Assembly (NCBI RefSeq): GCF_007692655.1 | Contig: NZ_REBQ01000219.1 | Coordinates: 1 to 36,275, forward strand | Length of the DNA: 36,275 nt | Reading direction: 5' to 3' | Source of the DNA: Halomonas sp. | GTDB lineage: Bacteria > Pseudomonadota > Gammaproteobacteria > Pseudomonadales > Halomonadaceae | Shown: piece by piece, positions 15,959 through 24,349 of the stretch | Layout of the letters: each line of letters begins with the position of its first letter | Numbering within the stretch: the stretch's first letter is position 1 | Notes under the pieces: model-generated | Seen by the model: the letters and a program-made list of their open reading frames with translations, nothing else | What the model was told of the DNA's origin: nothing | Database searches by the model: none | Position numbers and translations under genes: made by a program

Positions 15959-15994
15959 GGCATTAGATAAAACGCTTTGAGTCTTTGTAATGCC
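15959..15994 (+). promoter_or_regulatory. Inverted repeat in the leader of the eut regulator gene
   Basis: GGCATTA (15959-15965) and TAATGCC (15988-15994) form a 7-base inverted repeat just before the AGGAG of the regulator gene. It could be an autoregulatory site or leader hairpin in the 213-base divergent region with eutB. The rest of that region is AT-rich with no other clear element. Confidence 0.35.
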
Positions 15995-16008
15995 ACCAGG
16001 AGAACCCC

Positions 16009-16962
16009 ATGACTACGCGCGACAGCGCATTTGCACCAAAAAGGCGCACCCAGGAAGCCTGCGACGCCGATGAGCATGCGCAAAACCTGACGCGCTGGCA
16101 GCAGGAGTACGACCAGCTCAGTCCGGGCTGCTTTTACGGGCGACTGGATGAAATAGAGCTGCCCGCCATGCAGGTGTTTAAAGAGCATACGGGGCAAGCA
16201 CTGCGCCAGGACTGCCGGGTGTGGGCGGATTCACTCTGGCTGGGTATTCCCACCCAGGCACTTGGATCGCGGATCAATGGGCAGGCATTAGACCAACACG
16301 AAGTGATGTGTCGGCCCGGCGGACATGATTTTGAGCTGGTAACGCCAGGGGCGTTTGATATTTATGGGCTAGTGATCCGCCTGCCGATATTGAAGGCTGC
16401 CGCTCAGCAGCAGGGTATTGCCCTAGATCAAGATTGGCACTGCTCACCACGGCGGCGAATCACTCCTGAAACGCTGTATTCTGTGTCGTTTTTACTTGAA
16501 CGACTGCTGTCTCACCACCAGGGGGCCATTGCTGAGAAGGTTCATCAGGATATTCTGCTAACAGGATTGTTAGCGCTACTAAAAGCCAATCAGGCAAGCC
16601 ATGAATTGCCACCAAGTTACACCCACCGAAAAGCAGTGGTTGATCGCGTGAAGCGTTACGTTGACGAGCACCTGGAAGGTCCCGTCACCATGGAGGAGCT
16701 TTGCCAGCTTACCCACGTGAGTCGGCGCACTCTGCAGTACAGTTTTACGACCATTTTAGGCATTAGTCCGTTACAGTTCTTAAGGCTGACGCGTTTAAAT
16801 CGTGTCCGCCGTGCCCTACGCAGCGCATCGTCAAAGCAATCGGTAACCGAAATAGCCACCTATTGGGGATTCTGGCATCTTGGCCAGTTTGCCCACGACT
16901 ACAAACAGCAGTTCGGTGAATGTCCCTCGCAAACGTTAAACACAAACATTGATATAGCTTGA
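16009..16962 (+). CDS. eutR: AraC-family regulator of ethanolamine utilisation (EutR-like)
   Basis: A 317-residue transcription factor with a C-terminal AraC DNA-binding domain. The first helix-turn-helix is in VTMEELCQLTHVSRRTLQYSF (about residues 227-247) and the second in SVTEIATYWGFWHLGQFAHDYKQQFGECPSQTL. The N-terminal two thirds are the effector-sensing part. It is divergent from eutB, and EutR-type regulators activate eut genes in response to ethanolamine and B12. Both the assignment and the activation of the divergent operon are inferred from context. AGGAG lies six bases before the ATG. Confidence 0.85.
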   Translation: MTTRDSAFAPKRRTQEACDADEHAQNLTRWQQEYDQLSPGCFYGRLDEIELPAMQVFKEHTGQALRQDCRVWADSLWLGIPTQALGSRINGQALDQHEVMCRPGGHDFELVTPGAFDIYGLVIRLPILKAAAQQQGIALDQDWHCSPRRRITPETLYSVSFLLERLLSHHQGAIAEKVHQDILLTGLLALLKANQASHELPPSYTHRKAVVDRVKRYVDEHLEGPVTMEELCQLTHVSRRTLQYSFTTILGISPLQFLRLTRLNRVRRALRSASSKQSVTEIATYWGFWHLGQFAHDYKQQFGECPSQTLNTNIDIA

Positions 16963-16971
16963 CTGATACGG

Positions 16972-17022
16972 TCTAACTATTAAGGACTAGCTATTTGTGA
17001 GCTACCTGTTTGTGGACTAATT
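16972..17022 (-). repeat. Degenerate 14-15-base tandem repeat at the end of the GGDEF/EAL gene
   Basis: Units on the plus strand are TCTAACTATTAAGG, ACTAGCTATTTGTG, AGCTACCTGTTTGTG and GACTAATTAAG. The first two closely resemble the array at 9489-9566. On the minus strand the units again start with TAG, and the first TAG is the stop codon of the adjacent gene. Confidence 0.65.
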
Positions 17023-19365
17023 AAGCCAACGTTGAGCAAACATATCGGCGGTTAATGGCCGATCAAAGTAATACCCCTGCGCCAGAGTACACCCCATTGA
17101 GAGCAGCGCCTCTGCTTGGTCCTGATGCTCAATACCTTCAGCAATTGTCTCCAACCCTAACGTATTCGTCATAGCAATAATCGTTGCTACGATGACCCGA
17201 TCATTTTCACTGTTGAGCATGTCGCGGACAAAGGAAATATCAATTTTGATTTTATCAGCGGAGAAACGTTTTAAATAAGCAAGTGATGAATATCCGGTAC
17301 CAAAATCATCAATCGAAAGCCCCAATCCTTTACTCTTTAACACTTCCGTCATGGCAATGGCTTTTTCAGGGTTAGCCATAATACTGCTTTCGGTAATTTC
17401 TAAGCTAAGTTGAGAGGGTTTAATATTGAACTGCACGCAGCTATCTAGCAAATGAGTGACTAAATCGTCTTGTTCAAACTGCTGGGCGGCGATATTTATC
17501 GCCAGTTGACCCGGCATCATTTGCCCCTGTTGCTGCCACTGACCAAGCTGACGACAGGCCTCTTCAATCACCCAGTTGCCTAGGGCAACGATCATGCCGC
17601 GCTCTTCGGCAATAGCAATAAATCGGCCCGGTGCGACGTTGCCAAGCTCGTCATCGTGCCAACGGCATAGGGCCTCTGCACCGATTAGTTGACCATTATG
17701 CAGATCTACCTGTGGCTGAAAATGCAGGGTGAGTTTTTTGTCTGCGATAGCGACAGCAAGGCGTTTGGCAATATGCAGCTGTTCCGCCACAACACGACTC
17801 ATCCAGGGTTCAAACACACACACGGCTAACTTTTGTCGCTTGGCTTGATACATCGCTATATCAGCATATTTCAACAGCTCCAAGGGTGTGGCCGCATGCT
17901 GGGGATAAAGCGACAGCCCAATGCCCACTGAGAGTTCGAAGGAGTGCTGATCAACAATCAAAGGCAGTGCGATACTGTCACACAGGCGCTGCGCCGTTTC
18001 CAAAGCGCTATTCGCCCCTCCTCCAGGGCAAACTACCACAAACTCATCACCACCTAAGCGTGCCAAATACTCCCCCTGCTTGAGTGACGCAGTAAAGCTT
18101 TTCGCTACGTCTTTAAGTACTAAATCGCCCAGGTCATGGCCGGCAGTGTCGTTGATCTCTTTAAAATGATTAAGGTCTAGCAATAATAACGCCAGCGCTG
18201 ACGTCTGCTTGTCGGAGCATGTACGCTCTAAGTAGCTCATGAAAGCGGCACGATTTGGCAGTTGAGTTCCGGGGTCGCAAAATGCCAATTGCCGTATACG
18301 GTCTTCATCCTGCTGGCGTTCAAGCTCTGATGCCGCCCTAGCCGCAAATATTTGCAGCACGTTGCGCACAATATCCACATTATCGGCCAGCGGTTTTTTG
18401 AACATCACCCCGATCAGCCCCATGGGCTGACCGTGGCTATTATCCAGTCGCCGGCCAACATAGCCGTTTACCCAACTTAGCGCTCCGTTAGTCTCAGCAG
18501 GCAACATAACGGCCGCGCCTTCATGAACGATGCACTCCTGCTCGACCATGACTTTATCGCAAGGCACACCAGGCAAATAATAAGCAAAATTTTTCTGGGG
18601 TTGACCGTTAACATACAGCGTTAGAGTATGTGCAAAATCAAAATCTTGCTTATCAAGCAGTGCGATAAAGCCCACTTCTGCAGATAATGCCTCAGCCGTG
18701 TGAGCGGTTAGTTGATGCAAAAATGCATCGCCATTCTCAGCCGAAACGGCGGTTGCAACGCTAACCACAGCGTTTTGAAATCGCCGCTGTTCATTAATAG
18801 TGCTTATTAATGCTTCGTTACGTTGTCCAATGCGTTGCAACGCCCACTTATCGCACAGCAGCTGCTCCTGGGTCTGGGTCTCCGTTAACTGGCGAGCTAA
18901 TTCGGCGCCTGCCAGGGCAGACGCAATGCTTAGGACTTCGTCGGTATATCGCGGAAGCACCAGCGGAGATGAGTGCATCAATGCAATGACACCCAAAAAC
19001 TTACCGTCTGGTGCCGTGATAGTGATGCCCAAATATCCCTCAACCCCGAGTGCGGACAGCCGCTTATCGTCAGGGAATTGCTGGCAGGCGCAAGCAGAAA
19101 CAAAATATCTGGCGTGCTTGGTGACATGTTGCGATGATGTACCAGCCAGTGGATAAGTCACTTTTTCGATGAAATCTCTTTGGGACCAAACCGCCAGTGT
19201 CGTCACGATACCCAGTTGACGATCAACATGCTCAACGACGGCATGATCAACGCCAAGGATATCCGCCAAGGACTTCATTAGATGCTGCAAAAAACCTTCT
19301 TCGCTGACATAAGACAACTTTTCCGCTAACTGTAGAAAAACCTCTGGAGCAGTAGTAGGAGACAT
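17017..19365 (-). CDS. Cyclic-di-GMP turnover protein, GAF-GAF-GGDEF-EAL
   Basis: A 782-residue cytosolic signalling protein with no membrane segment. Two GAF-type sensor domains (about 10-160 and 190-350) precede a diguanylate cyclase domain (about 355-515) and an EAL phosphodiesterase domain (about 530-780). The cyclase motif GGDEF is intact at 438-442, and no RxxD inhibitory site is visible upstream. The phosphodiesterase core is also intact: EAL (564-566), NIAAQQF, EITES, DDFGTGYSSL, KIDISFV and AEGIE. It could therefore both make and break c-di-GMP. The GAF ligands are unknown. It is transcribed alone, away from a 530-base AT-rich spacer. Confidence 0.93.
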   Translation of the reverse strand: MSPTTAPEVFLQLAEKLSYVSEEGFLQHLMKSLADILGVDHAVVEHVDRQLGIVTTLAVWSQRDFIEKVTYPLAGTSSQHVTKHARYFVSACACQQFPDDKRLSALGVEGYLGITITAPDGKFLGVIALMHSSPLVLPRYTDEVLSIASALAGAELARQLTETQTQEQLLCDKWALQRIGQRNEALISTINEQRRFQNAVVSVATAVSAENGDAFLHQLTAHTAEALSAEVGFIALLDKQDFDFAHTLTLYVNGQPQKNFAYYLPGVPCDKVMVEQECIVHEGAAVMLPAETNGALSWVNGYVGRRLDNSHGQPMGLIGVMFKKPLADNVDIVRNVLQIFAARAASELERQQDEDRIRQLAFCDPGTQLPNRAAFMSYLERTCSDKQTSALALLLLDLNHFKEINDTAGHDLGDLVLKDVAKSFTASLKQGEYLARLGGDEFVVVCPGGGANSALETAQRLCDSIALPLIVDQHSFELSVGIGLSLYPQHAATPLELLKYADIAMYQAKRQKLAVCVFEPWMSRVVAEQLHIAKRLAVAIADKKLTLHFQPQVDLHNGQLIGAEALCRWHDDELGNVAPGRFIAIAEERGMIVALGNWVIEEACRQLGQWQQQGQMMPGQLAINIAAQQFEQDDLVTHLLDSCVQFNIKPSQLSLEITESSIMANPEKAIAMTEVLKSKGLGLSIDDFGTGYSSLAYLKRFSADKIKIDISFVRDMLNSENDRVIVATIIAMTNTLGLETIAEGIEHQDQAEALLSMGCTLAQGYYFDRPLTADMFAQRWLN

Positions 19366-19766
19366 GGTATTAAAAGGCCTTCGGATTAATTCGCATAAGG
19401 TATCGAGCTATCCAACCGTCTTCCCGAACAACATTTAGGAAACCCTTGATTAGGAAAAAATGACTCAATACGCACAAGTACACCAATCAGTCAGAACATC
19501 TAGCACACGTAAAAAGACAATCTGCTAACGACTAACAAGCACTTTTCGTTTAAAACACACCGCAACTTTAACCTTAAAAAGACACACTTAAAGAGGCATA
19601 AACATCAACATTGAATACATTAACCCAACAGCTTATTTACTATTTCTTGCGGCATTATGAACTACTAATACTGCAACCCTAACTTGCCGCACAGCCGCTT
19701 ATTACAGCCCTTTACTACTATTTCAAATGTAAATAGAAACAATTTAGCCGGGCATTATACGTCTCT

Positions 19767-19798
19767 AAAAGTAACTATAGGAAACAAAAAGTAACTAT
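19767..19798 (+). repeat. Direct repeat AAAAGTAACTAT, two copies 20 bases apart
   Basis: Identical 12-base copies begin at 19767 and 19787. The 20-base spacing is about two helical turns, so proteins bound to both would face the same side. It lies about 100 bases before the XRE start and could be a binding site. Confidence 0.45.
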
Positions 19799-19870
19799 CA
19801 GCATCTAAATCAACCTTAAAAGATGATATTCAACCTAAACAGTCCTTCATGTCAATAGGTCGTTCCTCAA

Positions 19871-19888
19871 CCATTTAGGTCTAAATGG
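19871..19888 (+). promoter_or_regulatory. Dyad overlapping the XRE gene ribosome-binding site
   Basis: CCATTTA-GGTC-TAAATGG is a perfect 7-base inverted repeat whose right arm runs into the GGAGGG Shine-Dalgarno before the GTG at 19897. It could be an operator for the regulator itself or a hairpin that limits its translation. Confidence 0.5.
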
Positions 19889-19896
19889 AGGGCATT

Positions 19897-20244
19897 GTGA
19901 ATAAAACAGAAGAGAAACGGCTAGCGGCCAGTATTGGAAGGGCCATTGCTAAACAGCGGGTTCGAAATCAATTAACCCAAGAGGACGTTGCAGAGCGCCT
20001 AGGAATAGGTAATGAAGCCGTTTCACGCATTGAGCGCGGGCGGGTCATTCCTAATATCGTACGCTTAATAGAGCTAGCAGAAATTTTCAACTGCGAAGCG
20101 GCAGAGCTTCTTGGACAAGCGAGCTTTAATATCGATGATCAGTCCAGTAGGATCAAACAGCTTCTGGCTCCTTTAAAAAAAGATGACCGCAAGCTCATTA
20201 TCGACATTGTTGAGAACTTAACTACTCGACTACAGAAAGGTTGA
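19897..20244 (+). CDS. Small XRE-family HTH transcriptional regulator
   Basis: A 115-residue protein with one Cro/C1-type helix-turn-helix. IGRAIAKQRVRNQLTQEDVAERLGIG and VSRIERGRVIPNIVRLIELAEIFNC cover about residues 13-70, and a short C-terminal helical part may serve dimerisation. An ATG at 19885 is in frame, but it is part of the GGAGGG ribosome-binding site, so the GTG at 19897 is the better start. It stands alone between AT-rich spacers and is flanked by dyads, which suggests self-regulation. Targets are unknown. Small solitary XRE genes often come with prophages or toxin systems, but no partner is seen here. Confidence 0.85.
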   Translation: MNKTEEKRLAASIGRAIAKQRVRNQLTQEDVAERLGIGNEAVSRIERGRVIPNIVRLIELAEIFNCEAAELLGQASFNIDDQSSRIKQLLAPLKKDDRKLIIDIVENLTTRLQKG

Positions 20245-20245
20245 G

Positions 20246-20284
20246 CATTTACGATGGTAAATGCATGCTCTTACCATCGTAAAT
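20246..20284 (+). promoter_or_regulatory. Large inverted repeat after the XRE gene with alternative pairings
   Basis: ATTTACGATGGTAA (20247-20260) and TTACCATCGTAAAT (20271-20284) form a perfect 14-base stem with a 10-base loop, starting 2 bases after the stop codon. The left arm is itself part of a smaller palindrome, GCATTTA-CGATGG-TAAATGC (20246-20265), so two exclusive structures are possible. No T run follows, so a simple rho-independent terminator is unlikely. It may be a transcript-end stabiliser or a double operator. Confidence 0.55.
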
Positions 20285-20469
20285 ACAACCCACAATCAAT
20301 AAAAAACAAATAAAATATAAATAACAAATACGACCAATAAAGGCGCTCAATAAAAATACCTATTATTAAAAACGCTCTCCTTTATACATTAAAGAACACA
20401 CTTTATCATCCAAGCCAGCTCATCAATTATCTAAATTATTGGTTGATTCATTATCTTCATGCTATAGAT

Positions 20470-20483
20470 ACAAGGTACCTTGT
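20470..20483. promoter_or_regulatory. Perfect palindrome ACAAGGTACCTTGT upstream of the methyltransferase gene
   Basis: A 14-base perfect palindrome directly after a plausible -10 (TATAGA, with TTGGTT 18 bases upstream) and about 40 bases before the methyltransferase ATG. This position is typical for a repressor operator. The rest of the 277-base spacer is AT-rich without other clear signals. Confidence 0.5.
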
Positions 20484-20521
20484 CAATCAGACATGAAAGC
20501 GCTGCACTGCAATGAGGCGTT

Positions 20522-21154
20522 ATGCTCAACACCACCGCTTGGAACCGCCTGCGCTATACCGCTTACGCTCCCTTCTATGATGCGGTTGCTACCCGTGTCT
20601 TCCGCAGGCCGCGGCGTATTGCGCTTGGCCAAGTGGACTGGGAACCAGGCATGCGAGTACTGCTGGTAGGCGCGGGGACAGGATTAGACCTGCCTTTTTT
20701 ACCTTATGATATTGAGCTACACGCCACAGATATCACCCCCGCCATGGTGAAGCGCACCGCCAAACGAGCCGACACGCTGCGCCGCGATGTAGAGTGCCGT
20801 GTGATGGATGCAGAGGCGCTCAACTATCCAGATGAGCACTTTGACGCGGTAATCATGCACCTGATCATTGCCGTGATGCCCAATCCCCAGCAAGGAGTTG
20901 CTGAGGCACATCGAGTATTAAAAACCGGCGGTCAACTATGCGTGATGGATAAATTTCAGCCTGATGCGCAGCCTGCCAGCGTTGGCAGACGCGCGCTGAA
21001 CCTACTGACTTCCGCCATAGCGACCGATATTACGCGGCAGGCAAAACCGCTGCTAACGGAGGCTGGATTCATCATCCACCGCGATGAACCCGTGCTAATG
21101 AATGGCCTATTTCGTGCTTTGCTAGCGGCAAAGCCAGTGCTTATCAACCAATAA
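20522..21154 (+). CDS. Class I SAM-dependent methyltransferase
   Basis: A 210-residue methyltransferase of the UbiE/PmtA type. The SAM loop VLLVGAGTGLDLPFL is at about residues 45-59, the acidic ribose-binding residue is in LHATDITPAMV, then come VMDAEALNYPDEHFDAVIMHLIIAVM and HRVLKTGGQLCVMDKF. The TAYAPFYDAVATRVF opening resembles phosphatidylethanolamine N-methyltransferases and ubiquinone methyltransferases. The substrate cannot be set from sequence; phospholipid or quinone-like molecules are possible. A GAGG lies before the ATG. It precedes the PepSY membrane protein gene by about 100 bases on the same strand. Confidence 0.8.
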   Translation: MLNTTAWNRLRYTAYAPFYDAVATRVFRRPRRIALGQVDWEPGMRVLLVGAGTGLDLPFLPYDIELHATDITPAMVKRTAKRADTLRRDVECRVMDAEALNYPDEHFDAVIMHLIIAVMPNPQQGVAEAHRVLKTGGQLCVMDKFQPDAQPASVGRRALNLLTSAIATDITRQAKPLLTEAGFIIHRDEPVLMNGLFRALLAAKPVLINQ

Positions 21155-21251
21155 CATTGCGACGTTAAACCGCTATATCCAAGCTAGCGATTGCTGCCCA
21201 TAGTGTCTAAGCTTGCTAACTATTTTACCGACGCCACTCGGACTCTCGAAA

Positions 21252-22625
21252 ATGACGACCCGCACTCCCGCCCGCACCGGGAAACTCATGATTGCGCTGC
21301 TTAGCCGTCTACACTTATATATTGGCCTTTTCGTTGCCCCTTTTATTTTCATCGCCGCACTGTCAGGGATAGCGTATTTACTCAGTTCACCGCTTGAAGA
21401 GTGGATCTACCATGACACCCTTTATGGCGTTACCCAGGGCGAACCTCAACCACTTGCAGCCCAGCTTGAAACCGCTCAGCGCTATTTGGGAGACCCTTCC
21501 TTACCCACCGCCGTGCGACCCGCACCGGAGCTCGGCGATACCACCCGGCTAATGTTTAGCGAACCGATGCTCGGCCCTTCTGAACATCGCGCGGTATTTA
21601 TTGACCCCATTTCCCTGGAAGTGACCGGCGAAATGACGGTTTATGGCACTAGCGGGATACTGCCACTACGCACGGCCATCGATCTTTTTCACCGCCAGTT
21701 ATTAATGGGCGACTTGGGGCGTCTTTACAGTGAGTTGGCTGCCTCTTGGCTTTGGCTTGCCGCCCTCGGGGGCATTCTATTATGGGCCTGGCATCGACGC
21801 TCATTGAAAACACTTTCAGGCCCACCCACTCGGCGTCGCCACGCAACGTTAGGACTTTTGCTGGCACTAGGACTGATTTTCTTTTCGGCAACAGGCCTCA
21901 CATGGTCCAAGTGGGCAGGCAGTAATATTGCCGAGCTGCGCCATGCCTGGGGATGGGGCACCCCAAGTGTCTCCACGGCATTGAACGAGACCTCCCCCCA
22001 ACCGCACGATGAGCATGCCGAACATCATGGCCATGGTGCCCCCGTTGCGGCCAACGCAAGCGTTACGCCTGAAGATTTTGATCGCGCGTTAAATGCCGCA
22101 CGTGCCGCAGGTCTGACGGCAGACCGTTTACAGCTTTCACCGCCGACCCGCGTGGGTCAGGCATGGCGGGTAGCAGAAATCGACCGGCAGTGGCCCACCC
22201 AGGTGGATCAAGTAGCGTTGCATCCGCGAACCATGGAAGTGACGGATAGCACTGATTTTGCCACCTTCCCCATGGCAGCCAAACTGACCCGCTGGGGGAT
22301 TGATCTGCACATGGGGGTGCTATTTGGCCTCGTCAATCAAATACTTCTCGCATTGATCGCAGCAGGGCTGGTCACATTGATCGCATGGGGCTACGTAATG
22401 GCATGGCGGCGGCTACGTCAAACAAGTGGTCAACGATTTCCCACCGTTTGTGAGCCTTGGTTAAAACTACCGTTGCCTACCAAGCTAGGCGTACTCTTAG
22501 GCGCTGTCGCTTTAGGTTTAGCGCTGCCGGTTTTAGGCGTCAGTTTAGCTATTTTCATCGTGATTGATGCGTTACGCTGGTATGGTAAAAATCGTCAAAA
22601 AGCTCAGCGCCTACATACTCCCTAA
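21252..22625 (+). CDS. PepSY-associated transmembrane helix protein (PiuB-like)
   Basis: A 457-residue inner-membrane protein of the PepSY_TM family, often linked to siderophore or heme iron uptake and probably a ferric-reductase-like component. It has about five membrane segments: LLSRLHLYIGLFVAPFIF near the N-terminus, two around residues 150-215 and two in the last 100 residues. The large periplasmic loops match PepSY domains. A His-rich loop (HDEHAEHHGHG, about 252-262) could bind metal. The frame is open from a TTG at 21213, but the ATG at 21252 matches the usual family start. No TonB receptor lies beside it. The metal role is inferred from the family. Confidence 0.8.
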   Translation: MTTRTPARTGKLMIALLSRLHLYIGLFVAPFIFIAALSGIAYLLSSPLEEWIYHDTLYGVTQGEPQPLAAQLETAQRYLGDPSLPTAVRPAPELGDTTRLMFSEPMLGPSEHRAVFIDPISLEVTGEMTVYGTSGILPLRTAIDLFHRQLLMGDLGRLYSELAASWLWLAALGGILLWAWHRRSLKTLSGPPTRRRHATLGLLLALGLIFFSATGLTWSKWAGSNIAELRHAWGWGTPSVSTALNETSPQPHDEHAEHHGHGAPVAANASVTPEDFDRALNAARAAGLTADRLQLSPPTRVGQAWRVAEIDRQWPTQVDQVALHPRTMEVTDSTDFATFPMAAKLTRWGIDLHMGVLFGLVNQILLALIAAGLVTLIAWGYVMAWRRLRQTSGQRFPTVCEPWLKLPLPTKLGVLLGAVALGLALPVLGVSLAIFIVIDALRWYGKNRQKAQRLHTP

Positions 22626-22647
22626 GACACGCACGTTGAGGTGATCA

Positions 22648-22923
22648 ATGCCAAAAGCTCCCGTTAAGCGCTTTCGCCGTTTACCCGATGACGAGCAATC
22701 ACGCGTCATTGAAATGGCTTGGGAAGATCGCACGCCGTTTGAAGCGATTGAAACGCTGTTTGGCCTTGCTGAGCCAGATGTGATCGAAGTGATGAGGAAT
22801 CAGTTAAAGCCTGCGTCGTTTCGCCTTTGGCGAAAGCGTGTGACCGGCCGCGCCACCAAACATATCGCTCTGCGCTCACCGGATGTTCTAAGGGGCTACT
22901 GCCCGACGCAATATAAGCGCTAA
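22648..22923 (+). CDS. TIGR03643 (DUF2805) family protein
   Basis: A 91-residue basic protein of a conserved bacterial family without known function. The pattern LPDDEQSRVIEMAWEDRTPFEAIETLFGL...EVIEVMRNQLKPASFRLWRKRVTGRATKH is characteristic. The helical, positively charged make-up resembles a small helix-turn-helix or nucleic-acid-binding protein, but this is only an impression. It follows the PepSY gene by 22 bases and is probably cotranscribed with it. Confidence 0.8.
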   Translation: MPKAPVKRFRRLPDDEQSRVIEMAWEDRTPFEAIETLFGLAEPDVIEVMRNQLKPASFRLWRKRVTGRATKHIALRSPDVLRGYCPTQYKR

Positions 22924-22990
22924 CGCCACCGAATACATACGAACCATAACCTCCGCCTTAAAACAGGCCTTTCTACTGCCACCTCTTTAT

Positions 22991-23005
22991 TGTTATATTA
23001 TCACA
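22991..23005. promoter_or_regulatory. Zur-box-like operator
   Basis: TGTTATATTATCACA departs at one position from the palindromic core TGTTATA-N-TATAACA recalled for gammaproteobacterial Zur sites. It lies 33-47 bases before the ATG of a CobW/ZigA-type GTPase, a common Zur target. This suggests repression when zinc is sufficient. Confidence 0.6.
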
Positions 23006-23037
23006 TAACACAAAACCCGTTTAGAGGTGACCTAGCA

Positions 23038-24264
23038 ATGACCGCATTTACCCCCCTACCCGTGACGGTGCTCTCGGGTTTTCTTGGTGCCGGTAAAACC
23101 ACCGTGCTCAATCATATTCTTGCCAATCGTGAAGGTCGCCGCGTGGCGGTGATCGTTAACGATATGAGCGAGGTGAATATCGACGGCGCGCTGGTGCGTG
23201 GCGGCCCTGGCGAGTCGACGCTGGATGGCGACGTGGCACTGAACCGCTCTGAAGAGCGCTTGGTAGAGATGAGTAATGGCTGCATTTGCTGCACGCTACG
23301 GGAAGACTTGCTGGAAGAAGTCAGCCAACTGGCCCGAGAAGGCAGGTTCGATTACCTGGTCATTGAATCCACCGGGATTTCAGAGCCATTGCCCGTCGCG
23401 GAAACCTTCACCTTTGAAGATGAGAGCGGCCAGAGCCTTTCTCATGTAGCACGCTTGGATACGCTAGTCACCGTGGTTGATGGCGCCAACTTCTTGGCGC
23501 AGTACCAAGAAGCACTTAGCCTAGCGGAAGCTGGAGAGAGCTTAGGTGAAGAGGATGACCGCAATGTCGCTGACCTGCTGGTCGATCAAATTGAGTTTTG
23601 CGACGTGCTATTAATCAGCAAGACCGATTTAATCAGTGAAAAAGAGTTGGAATCTCTGAAAGCTATTTTGCACTCGCTAAATCCCGATGCCGAGCTGGTA
23701 CCCATTACCCAAGGCGGCGTACCGCTAGATAAAGTATTGAATACCGGCAAGTTCAACTTTGAGCGTGCCCAACTGGCTCCAGGCTGGTTAAAGGAGATGC
23801 GCGGCGAGCATGTGCCTGAGACCGAAGAGTACGGCATTGGCAGCTTTGCCTATCACGCACGACGCCCCTTCCACCCGCAGAAATTCCACGACCTTTTGAA
23901 CCAAGAGTGGTTTGGCAAAGGCCTATTGCGCTCGAAAGGTTTCTTCTGGCTCGCCACCCGCCCCAGAGCCGCAGGTCAGTGGAGCCAGGCAGGCGGCATC
24001 GCACACCACGGGCCCGCAGGCGTGTTCTGGAAAGCGATTCCCGAAGAGCGCTGGCCAACCGATCCCGAAACCCGCCAGTTTATTATGGAGAAGTGGCAGG
24101 AGCCGTTTGGCGATATGCGCCAGGAATTGGTATTTATCGGCCAGAACCTGGATCAAGCCAAGATGCGTGAGGCATTGGATGCCTGCCTATTAAGCGAAGG
24201 CGACCTGCTGGAAGGAATGGAGGCGTGGAAAAAACTGCCTGATCCTTTCCCTGCCTGGGAGTAA
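23038..24264 (+). CDS. zigA: CobW/COG0523-family zinc-responsive GTPase (ZigA-like)
   Basis: A 408-residue G3E-family GTPase, probably a metallochaperone used in zinc shortage. The Walker A loop GFLGAGKTT is near residues 14-22, the metal-binding signature CICC sits in [14 protein letters not shown] near 80-93, and [12 protein letters not shown] and SKTD (G4 region) follow. The C-terminal CobW domain starts around [22 protein letters not shown]. An upstream open stretch reaches 22990, but an AGAGGTGA before the ATG at 23038 marks the start, and the Zur-like box fits a promoter there. A bidirectional terminator follows. Cobalamin synthesis (CobW) is less likely because no cob genes are near. 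Confidence 0.87.
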   Translation: MTAFTPLPVTVLSGFLGAGKTTVLNHILANREGRRVAVIVNDMSEVNIDGALVRGGPGESTLDGDVALNRSEERLVEMSNGCICCTLREDLLEEVSQLAREGRFDYLVIESTGISEPLPVAETFTFEDESGQSLSHVARLDTLVTVVDGANFLAQYQEALSLAEAGESLGEEDDRNVADLLVDQIEFCDVLLISKTDLISEKELESLKAILHSLNPDAELVPITQGGVPLDKVLNTGKFNFERAQLAPGWLKEMRGEHVPETEEYGIGSFAYHARRPFHPQKFHDLLNQEWFGKGLLRSKGFFWLATRPRAAGQWSQAGGIAHHGPAGVFWKAIPEERWPTDPETRQFIMEKWQEPFGDMRQELVFIGQNLDQAKMREALDACLLSEGDLLEGMEAWKKLPDPFPAWE

Positions 24265-24288
24265 GTGCGAGCAGTATCACCCAAGTAT

Positions 24289-24323
24289 AAAAAGAGAGGC
24301 TGCACCGCAGCCTCTCTTTTTTT
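24289..24323. terminator. Bidirectional rho-independent terminator
   Basis: GAGAGGCTGC (24294-24303) pairs perfectly with GCAGCCTCTC (24307-24316) around a 3-base loop, with A residues before and seven T residues after. It can stop transcription of the ZigA-like gene from the left and the TRAP operon from the right. Confidence 0.92.
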
Positions 24324-24349
24324 GTTGCCAACTATCGTGACACGCGGTC

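Larger units (their letters stand above)
19366..19896. other. AT-rich intergenic region between the GGDEF/EAL and XRE genes
   Basis: About 530 bases with no supported gene, clearly more AT-rich than the surrounding coding sequence. It must hold the divergent promoters of both neighbours. Two elements stand out near the XRE gene: a direct repeat AAAAGTAACTAT and a dyad against the ribosome-binding site (separate entries). I see no RNA gene or mobile element. Confidence 0.6.
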
